From NCBI RefSeq assembly GCF_007655135.1, contig NC_045134.1:27056568-27120567 (forward strand): a stretch of DNA of 64,000 bases, in the 5' to 3' direction. Shown piece by piece: positions 36,037 to 49,462 of the stretch (within the stretch, counting starts at the first letter, position 1; each line of letters starts with the position of its first letter). The notes beneath the pieces are model-generated. The model was not told the DNA's origin. It saw only the letters and a list, made by a program, of their open reading frames with translations, and did not search any database. The position numbers and the translations under genes were made by a program. This stretch comes from Punica granatum. Lineage: Eukaryota; Streptophyta; Magnoliopsida; Myrtales; Lythraceae.

Positions 36037-37895
36037 ATGTACGGAATGGGCGGCTCCTCCTCCTCCTCCTTCTCTGTGACTAAACCGGCGGCGCAACGGC
36101 CACCGAGACCCTCCTCATCTCACTTTGTCGCCGCTCGGAGTGCTCCTAGCCCGAGGACCCGTACGATCCTCTCAACGGCAATCGCTCGGTCCCTGTCCGT
36201 GGGGTCGAAGGAACCCGCGCCTCCATCTCCTCCTCCACTTTTTCCTAATCATTGTCGTGGCGAGATCGTGACCGACGTGGCTCAGAAACGACAGGCGCTC
36301 CTGGAGCTCGGTTCGCGGCCGGACCACGAGAAGGTCGACGCCGCCAAGTCCAGGCTCCGTGAGGTCGAAGCAAGGCTGTCGAAGAAGCTCCAGGAAATTG
36401 TCCTGTCGCCGAGGCCCGAGAACCTCGACAGATTGGAGTGGAGAGCACACTTGGCGGAGAAAGAGAGGGCGTGCAGGGAGGCGGCGGAGAAGGAGATAAG
36501 CGCGTACAGGGCGATTGTGTCACTGGATGAGATGCACCAGGAGTGCGAGAGGTTGCTGCGTGAGGCGGAGAAGAGATTGGTGAGGATGTACGAGTCAGCT
36601 GAGGAGAAGACCAAGAACCGTCGGTATGCTGAGCCTCGCGTGAGCGGTAGGGTCTCTCTAGAGTTTATGAATCTGCTGCCGGATTCACTGGAGAAGAGCA
36701 GGTTAGAGCGTGTGACTTTGTCGGGGAGAAGGCTGAGGTTTCTGCCGGACGAGTTGATGGGGAGAATTCGCGGTGTAGTTGTGCTTAATCTTTCTGGAAA
36801 TCAGCTTGAGGTTAGTAGCTGAAGTCAATTCCTTTCCAATGATATCGTTCTTCAAAGTTCATAGAATTCTCCTCGGCTTCTTCTTCATGTTGAAGCTGAG
36901 AAGCTCATGCTCGTCTCAGTTGTTCCATGAGCAATCTCATAGCAATAGTATATGCATTGGGAAGGTGGATTTTAGCTTGTTAGTTCTTCATGAAAATGAT
37001 AAAGCTGTTACATTTAGAGATTTATATGTCTGAGTGTGGACATTTGACTTGTTATAGTTCTTAATTGGCTCAATGGTCAATCTGATCAAATCTGGGGTTT
37101 GATTGTAATCATCATTAGGGGCTTGATTGTCGTGGAGCTCGTCATTGATGAGTTGAAATGAAGTTCGTGTGGACTGGGGCACACTGCTCTTGCTGTACTG
37201 ATAGTTGGCTTTTGTGGCCAAAATGAGATTTTGGTTGTTAGGCATTTAAGGCAATCATTAATAAAAGCAGAGAAGTAGTCAAGAAGGAGATGGAAGCTGC
37301 CAGTTACAGCCTTAGTTCTCGACTTCATTTATTGGCTTATATAAAATCGGTCATCGATCACCACTCCACCTTGATTATCGGTGTAGCAAATTTAGTTTCT
37401 TCAGACATGCTTGAGGTTATAGGAAAACCGAGATGAAGATCTGCAATGGGGTGCAGTCTTTGTCAATAATCTTATCGGAATGATTGTGGGGCTTCTTTCT
37501 TCCATGCCCAGTGATCATTGCTTATACTGGTTTCGGAAAACATTCACCTTTTCCCTTTTAAGAACGAAATGGATTCTGGAATGCAATTTGGATAGGGTAC
37601 CATCACCAAACAGTTGCTAAAGATCAAATTCTGAAGATTCTAGTTTCCTGTACGTCATAAAATCTTGCTAACTTTGAGGAAAAAAAAGAATTCTCTCTTT
37701 CTTAGTGGGGCAATATCTTTCTGAAACGTCCCAACTCGGGATATAGGAAGCTTCAACCAATGATGTTAAGAATGTCCATTACTGGACAAATTGGAGTAAA
37801 TTCATAGGCTTATTATGCACTGGAATATTGTGATATTCCTGCTTTGCCACCTTCATTTCATCAGTGCAGCCAGCACGTGGTCCCTGCCTCTGCCA

Positions 37896-37931
<36 letters not shown>

Positions 37932-39165
37932 ATATATGTATAATATGTATTTGGGACAACGTTCTCAATTCGTGACCTAGACCTTAGCTGGTATGAGGTC
38001 TGTGCTTTCAGTAAGTAGGATAAAGTCTTAATCGAGCAGATTTAGTAAGCAAAAGTGATCATTGTGAACTGCCATGAGATAACTAGCACTGCGAAGATCG
38101 TTCCTACTTGTAAATGTAATTCTGAAATCTGAATTCCTCTTTGACGTTGACAGGACATTCCTGACTCCGTAGCTGTTCTGGACAAACTGGAGGAGCTAAA
38201 CATTTCTTCGAATCTGTTATCGTCATTGCCTGACTCAGTTGGGTCATTGGACAAAATGAAGGTCTTGAATGCATCAGGGAATAAGCTGAGCACCTTACCC
38301 GACACCATTAGCTGCTGCAGGTATAATATTTGATTACAGTTATGCCACATCCGGGACGAAGGACTCGAAAAGTTGACGTCATTCAGAAGATCTCCCATGT
38401 CTTTGTAGCAGAGTCTTATGGCCTGTTCTCTGTAGAAGTATGGGAGGATAGTGTAATTTTCATGACGTTTTAACTCTGATGTTATCATCTGACTCCCATG
38501 TGATTGCACGGAAGAACATTTTGTTGATTGGTTTAAGTGGTTTTAGGTCACTGGTGGAGTTGGATGTGAGCTTCAACAACCTTGCCTACTTGCCCACAGA
38601 TATTGGCTACGGATTATTTAACCTAGAGGTTCTCTCCATCCAATACAACAAGGTCCGATCTCTCCCTACTTCTATCGGTGAGATGAAATCTCTGAGGCAT
38701 CTTGATGTCCACTTCAACGAGCTCCATGGCCTCCCACCTTCAATTGGGAAATTGAGGAACCTCAGGACCCTCAACCTGAGCAGTAACTTCACAGACCTCA
38801 CAGAACTTCCTGACACAATTGGGGACTTGACCGAACTCAAGGAGCTTGATCTCAGTAGCAATCAGATCCACACTCTCCCCTTGAGTTTCGCTCGCCTCAA
38901 CAAGCTGATGAAACTGAATTTGGACCAAAATCCTCTGGTGTTTCCACCAGTGGAGGTTGTGTCTGAAGGGATCGAAGCTATCAGGCTATTCATGGTGAAG
39001 AGGCAGCCTCGTGCATTTTCCGAGGGAGAAGATGGCGAACTTGCAAGACAAGACGAGAGCTGGATGGTTAGTACTCGGTATCATTTGGTCGAACAACTCT
39101 GTTTCCGTTGCTTCCAGGACTGTTTTAGGATGCATGATAATAGTAACTGGCGCGAGGTCTCGTAG
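36037..39165 (+). CDS. Plant intracellular Ras-group-related LRR protein (PIRL)
   Basis: Three exons, 36037-36810, 38154-38320 and 38547-39165, join to 1560 nt (519 aa). The first about 220 residues are Ser/Pro-rich (with ARSAPSPRTRTIL) and then strongly charged, likely coiled coil (EVEARLSKKLQEI...EKEISAYRAI). From about residue 230 come roughly ten LRRs of the Ras-group type, for example LEELNISSNLLSSLPDSVG, LVELDVSFNNLAYLPTDIG, LRHLDVHFNELHGLPPSIG and LKELDLSSNQIHTLPLSF, ending NLDQNPLVFPP. PIRLs are plant cytoplasmic LRR proteins, several needed for pollen development. The N-terminal ARSAP...TIL block is like PIRL1/PIRL9. The last about 30 residues are unusual; an alternative donor GTTAGT follows DESWM. 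Intron 1 is 1.3 kb. Confidence 0.9.
36811..38153. other. Large intron 1 of the PIRL gene
   Basis: Contains a TA microsatellite at about 37901-37930. No nested gene or bounded element is seen. Confidence 0.6.
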
Positions 39166-40414
39166 AAATCTGTGTCTCGAATAATGTCCCATGTATGTAA
39201 TGTAAAATCTTTCCAATGGCATGTGCTTTTGATTGTAAATTATGAATTCATTCGTTTTTCTACCGTGGTATATCCTATTGTAACTTGCAAAATATGAAAG
39301 TCAATACCCACATGATTTGTAATTCTTGATGCCTATATCAAATTTGAGTCTAAAGAAGCTTTCGGTACGAGTGCATCGCGTTGGCATTGGATTTGCAGTG
39401 AATTGCATTCTTGAAATTTGAAATTGATCAAAGCTCGCACTTCCGGCTGAGGAAGCACACAGGGAATTAACGATTTATTCGCCCGATTGTGATTCAATAA
39501 GAGCTCCCTGGAAAGAGCCCAACGGGAGAGTCCAATGAGAGCCCCACTGGAAAGGCCCAGCCCACATGGGCCCAATAAGAGCCCATTCGATCGCGCACAC
39601 TTTTGCAAGTAACACCTATGCAGATTGCATGGTTCTTTTAGCGGCTCAGCTAACACTTGCATCGGACGTTTTCCCTAGCCCGCTATCACCGCTATTCTTT
39701 CTTGACACTGCTGGAGCTCTCTATCCAGCTTTTGCTTGATGTAATTTCTTCGTTTTGATGTTTTTCTTTTCATGCTCATTGATTCGGATTAATCTACTAA
39801 AAAGAAAATATCTATATTTATATACAATTATATCCCCCATAATAGATAGGATTTAGAAAGTAATTTTATATATGATATAAGTTATAAAAGTAAATGTCTA
39901 AATAAATAGTTATTACAATTAAGACTAGATTAGTAGATGCATGTAAATCATTAAATACTTAATAATTTTATTATATAAATATATTATGGATTTAAAATAT
40001 ATAATCTCATAATTTATTTATAAAAAAATACAATTTCTTAAAATAAATATCTGTAAAAAAACTTTTCAATATGATTAGTAACTAAAATAAAAATATAATA
40101 TATGCAATACGTACTTTAAATATTGAACACTTTTGAAATAGTAATTGGATAAATTTATTTAAAAATTATTAAAAATAGATTATTTGCACTATTTTTAATA
40201 AAATACAATGAGTTCATAAAATGAAATATGTTTTCTAAGTAATATCATTATCTTCATTCATATTTAGTAACATAATTCATTTTCAATTATTCTGAATTTG
40301 TTATTGTATGCACTAATTACTGAATGCTTTCAATTTAAGAATATATATAACTTAATGAAAAAGCAATTGTGACATTTTTAAAAATTCATGCACGGATTAA
40401 AAGAAAAGCTAGTT
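39166..40414. other. Intergenic between PIRL and NBR1
   Basis: A GC-richer patch at about 39420-39610 with repeated GAGCCC/GCCCAATAAGAGCCC motifs, then long AT-rich DNA. No gene recognised. Confidence 0.45.
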
Positions 40415-40429
40415 GTAATAAAAATATGA

Positions 40430-40748
40430 TACCATCAGCACGGCGGTCTAGTGGTTAAACTCCAAGCGCTCCTCTTGAATATCATGAGTTCGAACCTTAC
40501 TGAGAACGTAGAGCTCGCTACTATGTAGGTGTATTATGGGATAGTGCTGGCCAGCCCATAATACTTGATCTAGTGGGTCTTGGATTTAGTTCACTCGTGT
40601 TTTGGTGGGACTGCGGTGACTAAGTTGAGCTAAATCCTCAACGAGATATGACAAAAGGAACATTTCGTGGTGATTAGGTTCTCTTAATTGGGGCAGCCAC
40701 TGCGGGCCAATAACCCGACATAGCCTTTAATTTAGCCAAAAAAAAAAA
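40430..40748 (+). mobile_element. SINE, plus orientation, second family
   Basis: The head carries GGTCTAGTGGTTAAACTCC and, about 25 bases later, GAGTTCGAACCTTAC, matching A and B boxes of a tRNA-type promoter. The 3' end is GCC followed by an A-run. Flanks GTAATAAAAATATGA (40415-40429) and GTAATAAGAATATGA (40749-40763) form a 15-bp target duplication with one mismatch. Its body differs from the SINE family at 12052-12274. Confidence 0.85.
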
Positions 40749-40763
40749 GTAATAAGAATATGA

Positions 40764-41439
40764 CTGTCCGACAATAAAGCAAGCAAGCAAGCAAGCAAGC
40801 ACCAGAGGCCACACGTGAGAAGACTATAAGCACCACGTGGATGGTGGACTTGCCGTCCGATTCCTGAAATGTAATCACATCCGACGGCTGATTTCCTCAC
40901 GTCTGACTACTCTCGTCGGAACAGGAAGCGATATGCCCCTCGAAGGGTATGCTCGCCTACGGTCAGTCTCACGGTGGTCTCGAGCGTCGTCCTCTCTCTG
41001 AGCTTCCTTAATGGCGGAGATTTCTTCGGGAAGAAGACATAGTCGAAAGTCAAATACTAAACAGCGTTTTTCATTTGCTTTTATTTTAATTATTATTTTA
41101 ATTGTATTTTAATTTTTAATCTTCTTCGCCAAGGCAGACGACAAATAAGAAGAGAAGAGAACCCACGGACATACCATACATACAGGAAACCCAGGGGGAG
41201 AGGGAGTGAGAGAGTAGAGAGCGAGAGAAGCGGCTTACGGGTACGCTTAGTGGCGTGCTCAGAGAGGTGGGGGCGATCGTTAACGGCGTGTACATATTTT
41301 GGAGGGTTCCTTCTCTCCTGAACCGATCAATCTAGGGTTAGGACTTTGGATTTTCTAGCTCCTTTCCGTTCTTGATTTTTAGCCTTTCCTGCTGCGGCTC
41401 ACGGGAACGGTTAGACTGACTTGCGTGCTTAGTAGAGGA
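40764..41439. promoter_or_regulatory. NBR1 promoter and 5' leader with G-boxes
   Basis: CACGTG at 40812-40817 and CCACGTGG at 40833-40840 lie about 600 bp before the NBR1 start. G-box/ABRE cores bind bZIP and bHLH factors, which would fit stress-induced autophagy genes. An AAGC tetranucleotide repeat at about 40780-40801 separates the G-boxes from the SINE. The region also contains the GC-rich probable 5' UTR. Confidence 0.55.
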
Positions 41440-44400
41440 ATGGAGTCCACTCTCGTGATCAAGGTGAGCGACTTTGCTTTTGCCTTTTGTTTTCCCATGA
41501 TTAATCTGGTTTTCACCGTGTCTTAGTTGAATCTGTTTATGGGGTTGGATGTCTGATGCGTTGATTCATTGTTCGATTACAATTTTTCATCTTGTGTGAA
41601 ATCATGAGAATTTCAGCCTGTCTTGACTGTTGATCGAGTTTGGGGGTGATAAAGTTATCTGCTTTAGTTGTTTGGTGGCCTGGTAGCCTTGGTTTTATTG
41701 TGGAAATTTGCCCTCTTACGAGTCGGCTTGGGGATTGATTTGGGCTTTAAAATTGTTCGACTGAACCCTAAGTTATCATTTCTGGCTGATCAAATTCGCT
41801 TACTTGAGGATACGAGTTCGGGTTTTATAGCAAGCTAATAGTTGATGACTGTATGAACTTGGGGTTTAAGGTTTCTTGCAATGAAAGTAAAAATATTGCC
41901 TTATCTGTCTCTCTCTCTCTATTAGTTTTGACCACGAGAGATTGTCCTGAGTTATCAGCGAAAGACAGTATGGTGCTTTACGTGTGGTGTATGATTTTCT
42001 GCTCTCGAGGAGTTGGGATTATGGGCTCATTTGTCCTGTTCATGGTCATAGGTCCAATATGGGGACACCCTGAGGCGGTTCAATGCCCGCGTGAATGGAA
42101 ATGAGAATCTGGATCTGGACATGCTCGGTCTGAAGGCAAAGATCTTCAGCCTCTTTGACTTCCCTACTGATACTGATGTGACGCTGACCTACATTGACGA
42201 GGATGGGGACATAGTGACACTTGTTGATGACGATGATCTGCGTGATGTAATGAGGCAGAACCTGAAATTCCTGAAGATTATAGTGACGCCAAACACTGAG
42301 AGGAGAGGCAGGTCATACGCCAGGTCCAGTGGATGCTCTACACCACGGAGGTCACCCAGTGTGCAACAACCTATTCCCAATATTCATGCTGTTGTTGCAG
42401 AAGTTATGAAGACTGTGCCAGAAACACTTCGAGAGGCGGTTTCGAAGCTCTCTGTGGACTTGCGTTCGAAATCTACATCCTCAAGTCCGACAATCGTGGA
42501 ATTGGTTGAGCAGTTGGTGAAGAAGGGGGTGGGGCATCCTTTCTTGAATCCAGTCTCACAGGTGGGTGCTTCTGCAAGTTCTACGTCACCTGCTACAGCT
42601 GCTGAGGGCACCAAGGAGGCAGGCATGCCACCAGATGTGCTGCCTAAAGCAGCCAGTAGCACGTGCTCCAAAAAGAGTCCGCATGGGGATTCTGTAGCTG
42701 CTACTCCCAGTGTACACCCACCAGTTATTGCTGATCTGCATCCGATCGATCTCAATGTTGATCCAACTGTGACCTTGAACCCTGCCAGTGATATGAAGGA
42801 GTCGCAGAAGGTTGGTGGAAAACCTGGTGGCTCTAGTTGCTCTGCAGGTTCAGCAGAAACTACTGCTCTTCCAAATAGGAATTTCCCACAGGCCATGGGA
42901 TTTACAGGCAGCTCTAGTTTATGCCCTTTTAGGGGATTGCCTCTTCTGAATGAGGGAAATATGCCCTCGCATGGCATGTGTCGTTCTAAAAGGGGCTGCA
43001 AGCCTACGGATGTCGGTGGGGTATTCCACAGGGGTATTCGCTGTGATGGCTGTGGCGTTCATCCTATCACTGGACCTCGGTACAAGTCACTTGTGTAAGT
43101 TTGAGCTATGATATCCAGACAGAGTCAGCTTCAATTAAAGTATATTTTGGAATTACTTCAATTTATACTGTTGTTATTTTCCAAGCAGGAAAGCTGATTA
43201 TGACCTGTGCAGCATCTGTTTTGCGGAAATGGGACGCGAGGGTGACTATATTCGCATAGACAAGCCCATGTCTTTCAGATCCATGAGGGGTCTCAAGCAA
43301 GTACCTGTATGTGCCATTTAAATAGTGGTTTAGTTTACTCTTCTGCTGTCGGCTTATGTAATGATTTAATTTGTTTGGCAATCGATTTCGGTTTATCAAA
43401 GTCTCTTTGAACCTGAAACATGCTTTTGTTTTCTCCAACCAACACATTCAGCAACCTTGGATCCCGCCAACACTACCACATGTGTTACGCCCTGCGTTCA
43501 AACGTGGTCATCCCAAGCTAGACAGTCGCTTTGTTTCTGATGTCACCATAATGGATGGAACTGTCATGGCCCCATCAACCCCCTTCACCAAGATTTGGCG
43601 TATGCGCAACAATGGCAACTTTGATTGGGTTTCAGGCACAAGGCTTGTTTGGATTGGAGGTGACAATTTCAGTGAGAAGGATTCGGTGGAAATAGAGGTA
43701 GGTTCTGTTCATTATGGCTTTTTGGATGTGTCAAAGAGAACTGCTTGGGTACACCCTTTTCTGTCATAACTTGCATAACTATTTGTATTATCTGCCAACA
43801 ATGCATTTGATCTTTGCATATCTTTGCAAAATACATGGATGGTTGGGCTTGATGTGGTCTTTTTATGTTTTCCCCATACACTGGCAGGTTCCTCCTCAGG
43901 GTGTCCACTTAGATGAGGAACTTGATATTGCTCTTGACTTTGTTGCACCTGCCTCACCTGGTCGGTACATCTCGTACTGGAGGATGGCATCTCCCTCTGG
44001 TCACAAATTTGGGCAGCGGGTCTGGGTCCTTATTCAGGTAGCGACTTATTTTCCTGTTTACTATCTTATAATGCATTGAATTCTCATGAGTATTGGCTTG
44101 ATTTATATTATCCTCTGTGCACAGGTTGATACTCCTGCAGATGATTCTGCTGACAAGACCTCTGGGGCTTTAAACCTGAATCTGCCTCCTGAGACCATTG
44201 GTACGATACTGCAGGAGATGAATTCTCAGTTTGCTGGTGGTGTAGATGACTTCTTCGGGCCCAGCAACTCCACTACAGCCGGCAAGCCAGTGCAACCGTT
44301 CGCGGAGGAGCAGCGGGGGAAAGAGCAGGAGCAAAACTTTCCTATTGATGATGCTCTCTTGGTTGGAAATGTTGCTTCAGCATCTGCCCCTCCTGAGTCT

Positions 44401-44970
44401 TCTTCGACTATCTCGTATCCCATCATTGATCCATCTGATGTGGGCGAAGTTGCGGCATCGGTTCCTGCGCCTGCCACTCCAGCTGCACCAGCACCAGCAC
44501 CTGCACCTGCACCTGCTTCTGCGCCTGCTTCTGCACCACTGTTCCCTGCCAAGGAAGCAGTGGTACCGTCTGGAAATGCTGGTGCAAAGGGTGATGTTGA
44601 GCAGAACCTTCTGAAGGAGCTGGCTGAGATGGGATTCAAGCAGGTCGACTTGAACAAGGAGGTCTTGAGGATGAACTCATATGACCTGGAGCAGTCTGTG
44701 GATGATCTCTGTGGTGTTTCTGACTGGGATCCTATCCTCGAGGAGCTACAGGAGATGGTGAGTGAGTGAAATCATGGTGTTTAATTATAGCTTTCCCTGT
44801 TTTTAACTCTTTTATCTAATCCGTCACCATTGTTTCTTGTCTACTTTGAAACTCGACCGATGGAACTGCAGGGTTTCTGTGACAAGGAGATGAACAAGAG
44901 GTTGCTGAAGAAGAATGATGGGAGCATCAGGCGGGTCGTGATGGATCTTCTCACCGGAGAGAAGGCTTAA
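41440..44970 (+). CDS. NBR1: Selective autophagy receptor NBR1 (Joka2-like)
   Basis: Seven exons, 41440-41463, 42052-43094, 43189-43306, 43452-43697, 43888-44037, 44125-44757 and 44872-44970, join to 2313 nt (770 aa). In order: PB1 (residues 1 to about 86; VTLTYIDEDGDIVTLVDDDD), ZZ zinc finger from about 334 (CDGC at 339-342, later CSICF), the NBR1-type four-tryptophan domain (about 396-527; WRMRNNGNFDW, YISYWRMASP), a Pro/Ala-rich linker, a first UBA (about 686-725), the ATG8-interacting motif WDPI at 728-731, and a C-terminal UBA (739-770). NBR1 polymerises through PB1, binds ubiquitinated cargo and links it to ATG8 for vacuolar degradation. All hallmark parts are intact. Exon 1 is only 24 bp (MESTLVIK) and is placed by family similarity and GT-AG borders. 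Confidence 0.95.
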
Positions 44971-46311
44971 GGGACTTCCTTTCTATAGTTGATAAATAAA
45001 TATAGAGATGTGAGGGAACTGTTTTAGAATAAATATACGTATTTATGTACTTGCAACTAAACTCTCTGTTGGGATAGATATGCTTTCTAGTTGTCATGTC
45101 GGGTTTGGAACTTCTCGCAGCTGTGGGCGGAAGTTCTCTTAGGTTTTGACTATGCTCTGTAAGAGCTTTTATTTGCATCTCTACTTATATGCAATAGAGA
45201 CTGGGTTCGTGCTGTGTACATTGTTATTTGCTTATTCGGGTTTTCTGTTCTTGCTCTAATGGTGCCCTTGGTAATATGGGTAGAGACTGGGAAGTTTCGG
45301 TCGCACCGGTGTGGTGACAGCAGCTCATGTCTCCTCTTCAGTTGCTATCTGAATATTTATTTGCAATGATCAATGAAAAAAAGGTAACATGGCATGTTAA
45401 TTGGGGATTTACAAGCGAGATTTGCATTTAGGAACTACGCTAGGAAAAAGTCAAAGAAGAAGATAAAGAGGCTTCTCTGCACTCTGTCCTGCTTTGGCGG
45501 ACCGTACGGGCAGGTGCAGTACTCTTTATTATTATCAGACCAGGAGGAGCTGTGTCTGCAATCAAGTCAACTCTCATCCAATAGAGCTCAAAAGTACAAG
45601 ATTGCCCCTCTCCTCATTCGTAATATGATGTGATATTATTTTCTTAGGTCTACAAAAATAAAACCATTAATATAATCGATCGATCAAGGCTTAGTTTGTT
45701 TCTCTAGAAAATAATTGGAAGAGAACAGCCCCTTTTTCTTATTCCGGGGTCTCTATTGTTTGACGAGATCAGTTTGCATGTGCTTTTGATTAGTTTATGG
45801 CTCCCGCACCCTTTATGTCAATGTTCACAAAAATCTCCCTTGCCTGTTCTTTTCTTTTCTTCTTTTCTTCCCTCATTGATCGATTCCTGTCTGCAAATCA
45901 ACAGTGGAAGCATTCGAGAAATACTTCTTGTGTCAAACAAAGCTGGAGCAGAAAGAAAGAAATCTTGATGAGTTGATTGATTGATTACTTGATCCTGTGT
46001 TATCTATCCTCTATGCCCCTTTGGGGGGATTCCCCTCTCTTCTCCATGAGATTACCAGCAAAGCACCACCTCTCTGTTCTGGTTCCTGCAAGTCCTGTGT
46101 GGTCCTCTGTGTCATGTCAGCTTATCCTCATTCCCTGTCATAGTGAAGGTCTGCCCCTGTCTTTTCAGAATCCTTACCCCTTCTGGGTTGTCCCCTGCGC
46201 ATCCTTTTGTAGCCATGGAGATGGAAGTCCTAGGGATGCTCTAAAGCTTTCTTTTGGTGTCTTACAATTAGATGCTGCTGCTGCTGCCCTCCTCCTTCCT
46301 CTAGCAAGAAA
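44971..46311. other. Intergenic: NBR1 3' flank and kinase 5' flank
   Basis: Short ORFs (45394-45633, 45756-45968, 45977-46315) have no recognisable domain. The CTG-rich stretch just before 46312 is probably 5' UTR. Confidence 0.5.
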
Positions 46312-48358
46312 ATGATGATGGAATCTGGGAGCAGGTTCTTCTCTGCTGATGAGTTCCGTTTGGATGCAAAGTGGCTTATTGACCCAAATCATCTCTTTGT
46401 CGGGCCCAAGATTGGTGAAGGTGCTTATGCCAAAGTCTATGAGGGAAAGTGAGTTCCTTTTTTTTTTTTGTGGATATTCACTTACTCTATTCTCTCTTGT
46501 TGTCTGTTCCACTTCCCCTGGCATTCTTGCTAGAATCTCATGGCGTTCTGGCCTTCGAGAATTGTTACGGTGAATGGATCTTTGTGTCCGGGTTGAAAAT
46601 CTTTTGGTTGATGAGATGCCTCTGTTCTTCGGTTTCTTCAGATATAAGAACCAGACTGTGGCAATTAAGATGGTTCATAAAGGAGAGACACCAGAGGACA
46701 TTGCCAAGATAGAGGCAAGGTTTGCTCGGGAGGTTGCAATGTTGTCCAGAGTTCAACACAAGAATTTGGTCAAGGTCGATATTTTTGGCCCGAATGCCTC
46801 TTTCGTGTACTATCGTTTTGGGAACTAATTGAGCTTGATGAATAGTGTTGGGTTATGACAGTTTGTAGGTGCCTGCAAGGAGCCTGTGATGGTGATAGTT
46901 ACCGAGCTTTTGTCTGGAGGGACCCTGCGCAAGTACTTGGTGAGCATGAGGCCTCGGTGCTTAGACACTAAAGTGGCAGTTGGTTTCGCACTTGATATTG
47001 CTCGTGCCATGGAGTGTTTGCACAGTCACGGTATCATACACCGTGATTTGAAACCTGGTGAGTCGTGTCCCTCTGCTTGGTCTTTGTGAAGTTAGACTAT
47101 CGTACCGACATCTTAGAAATACTTTTCCTTTTTCAGCTAACTCGAATGAGGCTCTTTTGCTCTTAGTAAGAAAGATATTTTTTGTATATATCAACGTTAC
47201 CTCTCAAAAGTTTCGCGTAATTATTAAGGCTCCATGATTCAGGTAATGTGTTTTTGGATGGGGTCTCTGGTAGTATGCAGTCATAGAGGACTGATTGAGG
47301 TGTCATAGCGTTCTTCATGGAACCTCCATCAGGTGTCCTAGTGTTCTTTATCTAAAAGCCAAATGCTAGTTCGGGAAACTGATTCGGGAATGTAACCCTG
47401 GACAACTGCAAATTTTGCTGTACGATGTCTGAGTCAAACTTGATATGAATGTGTTTATTTTCCCCAATTAACCTTTGAAGTTTGGTCATTAGTTTTTCCT
47501 TTTTTCAGAGAATTTGCTGCTGACTGCTGACCACAAAACCGTTAAACTGGCCGATTTCGGTCTAGCAAGAGAAGAGTCACTAACAGAGATGATGACCGCA
47601 GAAACTGGGACGTATCGGTGGATGGCTCCAGAGGTACATAAACTCTGCCTTTGCCTGAACTAATCACCATATTGTTATACTCCGAAATCTTCTTTGCTAA
47701 CTGCACTTAACTGCAGAGAACGCGACTGTATAGGGACTTTTTCCGTGCTAAACTCTCTGGCTAATCTATTGGGCAGTTGTACAGTACTGTTACTTTAAGG
47801 CGAGGAGAGAAGAAGCATTACAACCACAAAGTCGACGCTTACAGCTTTGCAATCGTGTTGTGGGAGCTCTTACATAACAAGCTGCCTTTCGAGGGCATGT
47901 CAAACCTCCAGGCAGCCTACGCAGCCGCCTTCAAGGTAATATCCAAAACTTCCAAGCTTCCTACTATAAGCTGGTCTTTTCTTGCCCGACTAGTAACTGA
48001 TAAATAATCAGAAAAATGCATCTTTATATATGGTTGGTTTCAGAATGTGCGGCCAAGTGCTGATAACCTGCCCGAGGAACTGTCTTTCATTCTAACTTCT
48101 TGCTGGAAGGAGGACCCAGAAGCTCGGCCCAACTTCAGCCAGATAATTCAGATGCTCCTCAATCATCTGTACACCGTCTCTCCACCTGTGCCTGTCATTC
48201 CCTCTCGGTTCTTCACTTCAGAGAACAGTGCCCTGGCCCCTGAGTCTCCTGGTACAAGCTCACTGATGGCGATCCGTGATGATTCAGGAGAAACCCCTAA
48301 AGCAGAATCAGTGAGAAAGCCAAACGGCTGCTTTTTCTGCTTCGATCAGTGTTATTGA
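46312..48358 (+). CDS. Raf-like protein kinase, ATN1/STY-type (group C)
   Basis: Six exons, 46312-46448, 46642-46774, 46862-47057, 47509-47633, 47777-47935 and 48044-48358, join to 1065 nt (354 aa). The protein starts [20 protein letters not shown] and has the glycine loop [11 protein letters not shown], catalytic Lys55 in VAIK, HRDLKPEN at about 150, DFG at 171-173, the plant Raf signature GTYRWMAPE and the [14 protein letters not shown] end of the kinase fold. The whole closely resembles Arabidopsis ATN1-type kinases. These are predicted dual-specificity Ser/Thr/Tyr kinases with few known substrates. Three in-frame ATGs occur at 46312, 46315 and 46318; family members start MESGS, so the third is likely used or equivalent. 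The C-terminal CFFCFDQCY tail is Cys-rich, possibly lipid-modified (inference). Confidence 0.93.
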
Positions 48359-49462
48359 CCCCTAAAACAGAAGCAAAGCAAAGCATCTGTAACTTCTGTT
48401 GGTCCATCTGTCGCGCTATGATCCATAGGCAGCAACGGAAAGGCGAGGCTTTTTGATCCCCAAGTAAGAAAATTTTGACACCTTGGTGGACACAAGACGA
48501 CTTGGGCTGTAGTCGTCTTATGCAGAGGCGGCTTATATTATTAACTATCAACTGTCGAGAATTCAGGGCGATCTCATTCCATGACTTAACCTCTGCCTTC
48601 TCGACTGATCACTCTGGATATGTCTACAAGCTCTACCCCAATGAGTTTTTGGAATGGCGAGTAATGCGCTTCAGTCATTCTTTTTAGGATCGAGAGGGTG
48701 GCAAAGCACAAGTTTGATTCCGCTTCCGATCCATGATTTTTGTCTGGCGGACAAAATAACAAAAATACGGTTCATGTCGAGTTGCTAAAAGAAGTTAGAA
48801 TATGAAGAGTAATGTCGCGTATTAAACGGCCCTTGATCACGTGTTCCTTGGATTATTGATTGAACAAAGGGATCAGAAAGCTAGCGGAGACTTCCTTAGA
48901 TTTTCTCGCAAAACGAAGTATGAAGCTAATGGAAACTTGTCTTCATGTCGTGTTGTGGCCTTAAAGATACAACCTTGTCGCGTAGCCCTTGTACTAAGTA
49001 TCATAGTCATCATCGCCGTCGTCATCACCATGAAAGCTTAGGCATCTTCCATTTGGCATTAACGCAGGAACAGTGACAGAGGGGGAAATTCGATAATGGA
49101 AATTGGAATCTTGACAAGTCGCCGTGGAAATTCCGAAAACAAAGAAGTAAAGTCAGGATCTCCCAAACCCATCAATGGAATCGTATTCTGTTCGAAGGGT
49201 AAGCGCCCTTCGAATGCCAAACACATGGCGGACAAAAATCGAGCCGGCTCCCAACTCCTTTTCCTTGTTTTGTATTACTCAATTCGTTTTCCTCCTCCTC
49301 ACGGTTGGTGTCTCTAACTATATATTTGTCTGCTTCTTCTCATGCCTTGCATCGGGGGTTTGAGCTATTCTGCAAGTGTAAGCCGCTGCCTCATCTCAGG
49401 GTTCTCCTCCTCTGCCTTGTCCCGTGTTTTGCTGAATTTGTTGGGTGTTTTCTGGATTTCAA
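48359..49462. other. Intergenic between kinase and HEXO2
   Basis: Probably kinase 3' UTR, then the distal HEXO2 promoter. No gene recognised. Confidence 0.5.
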
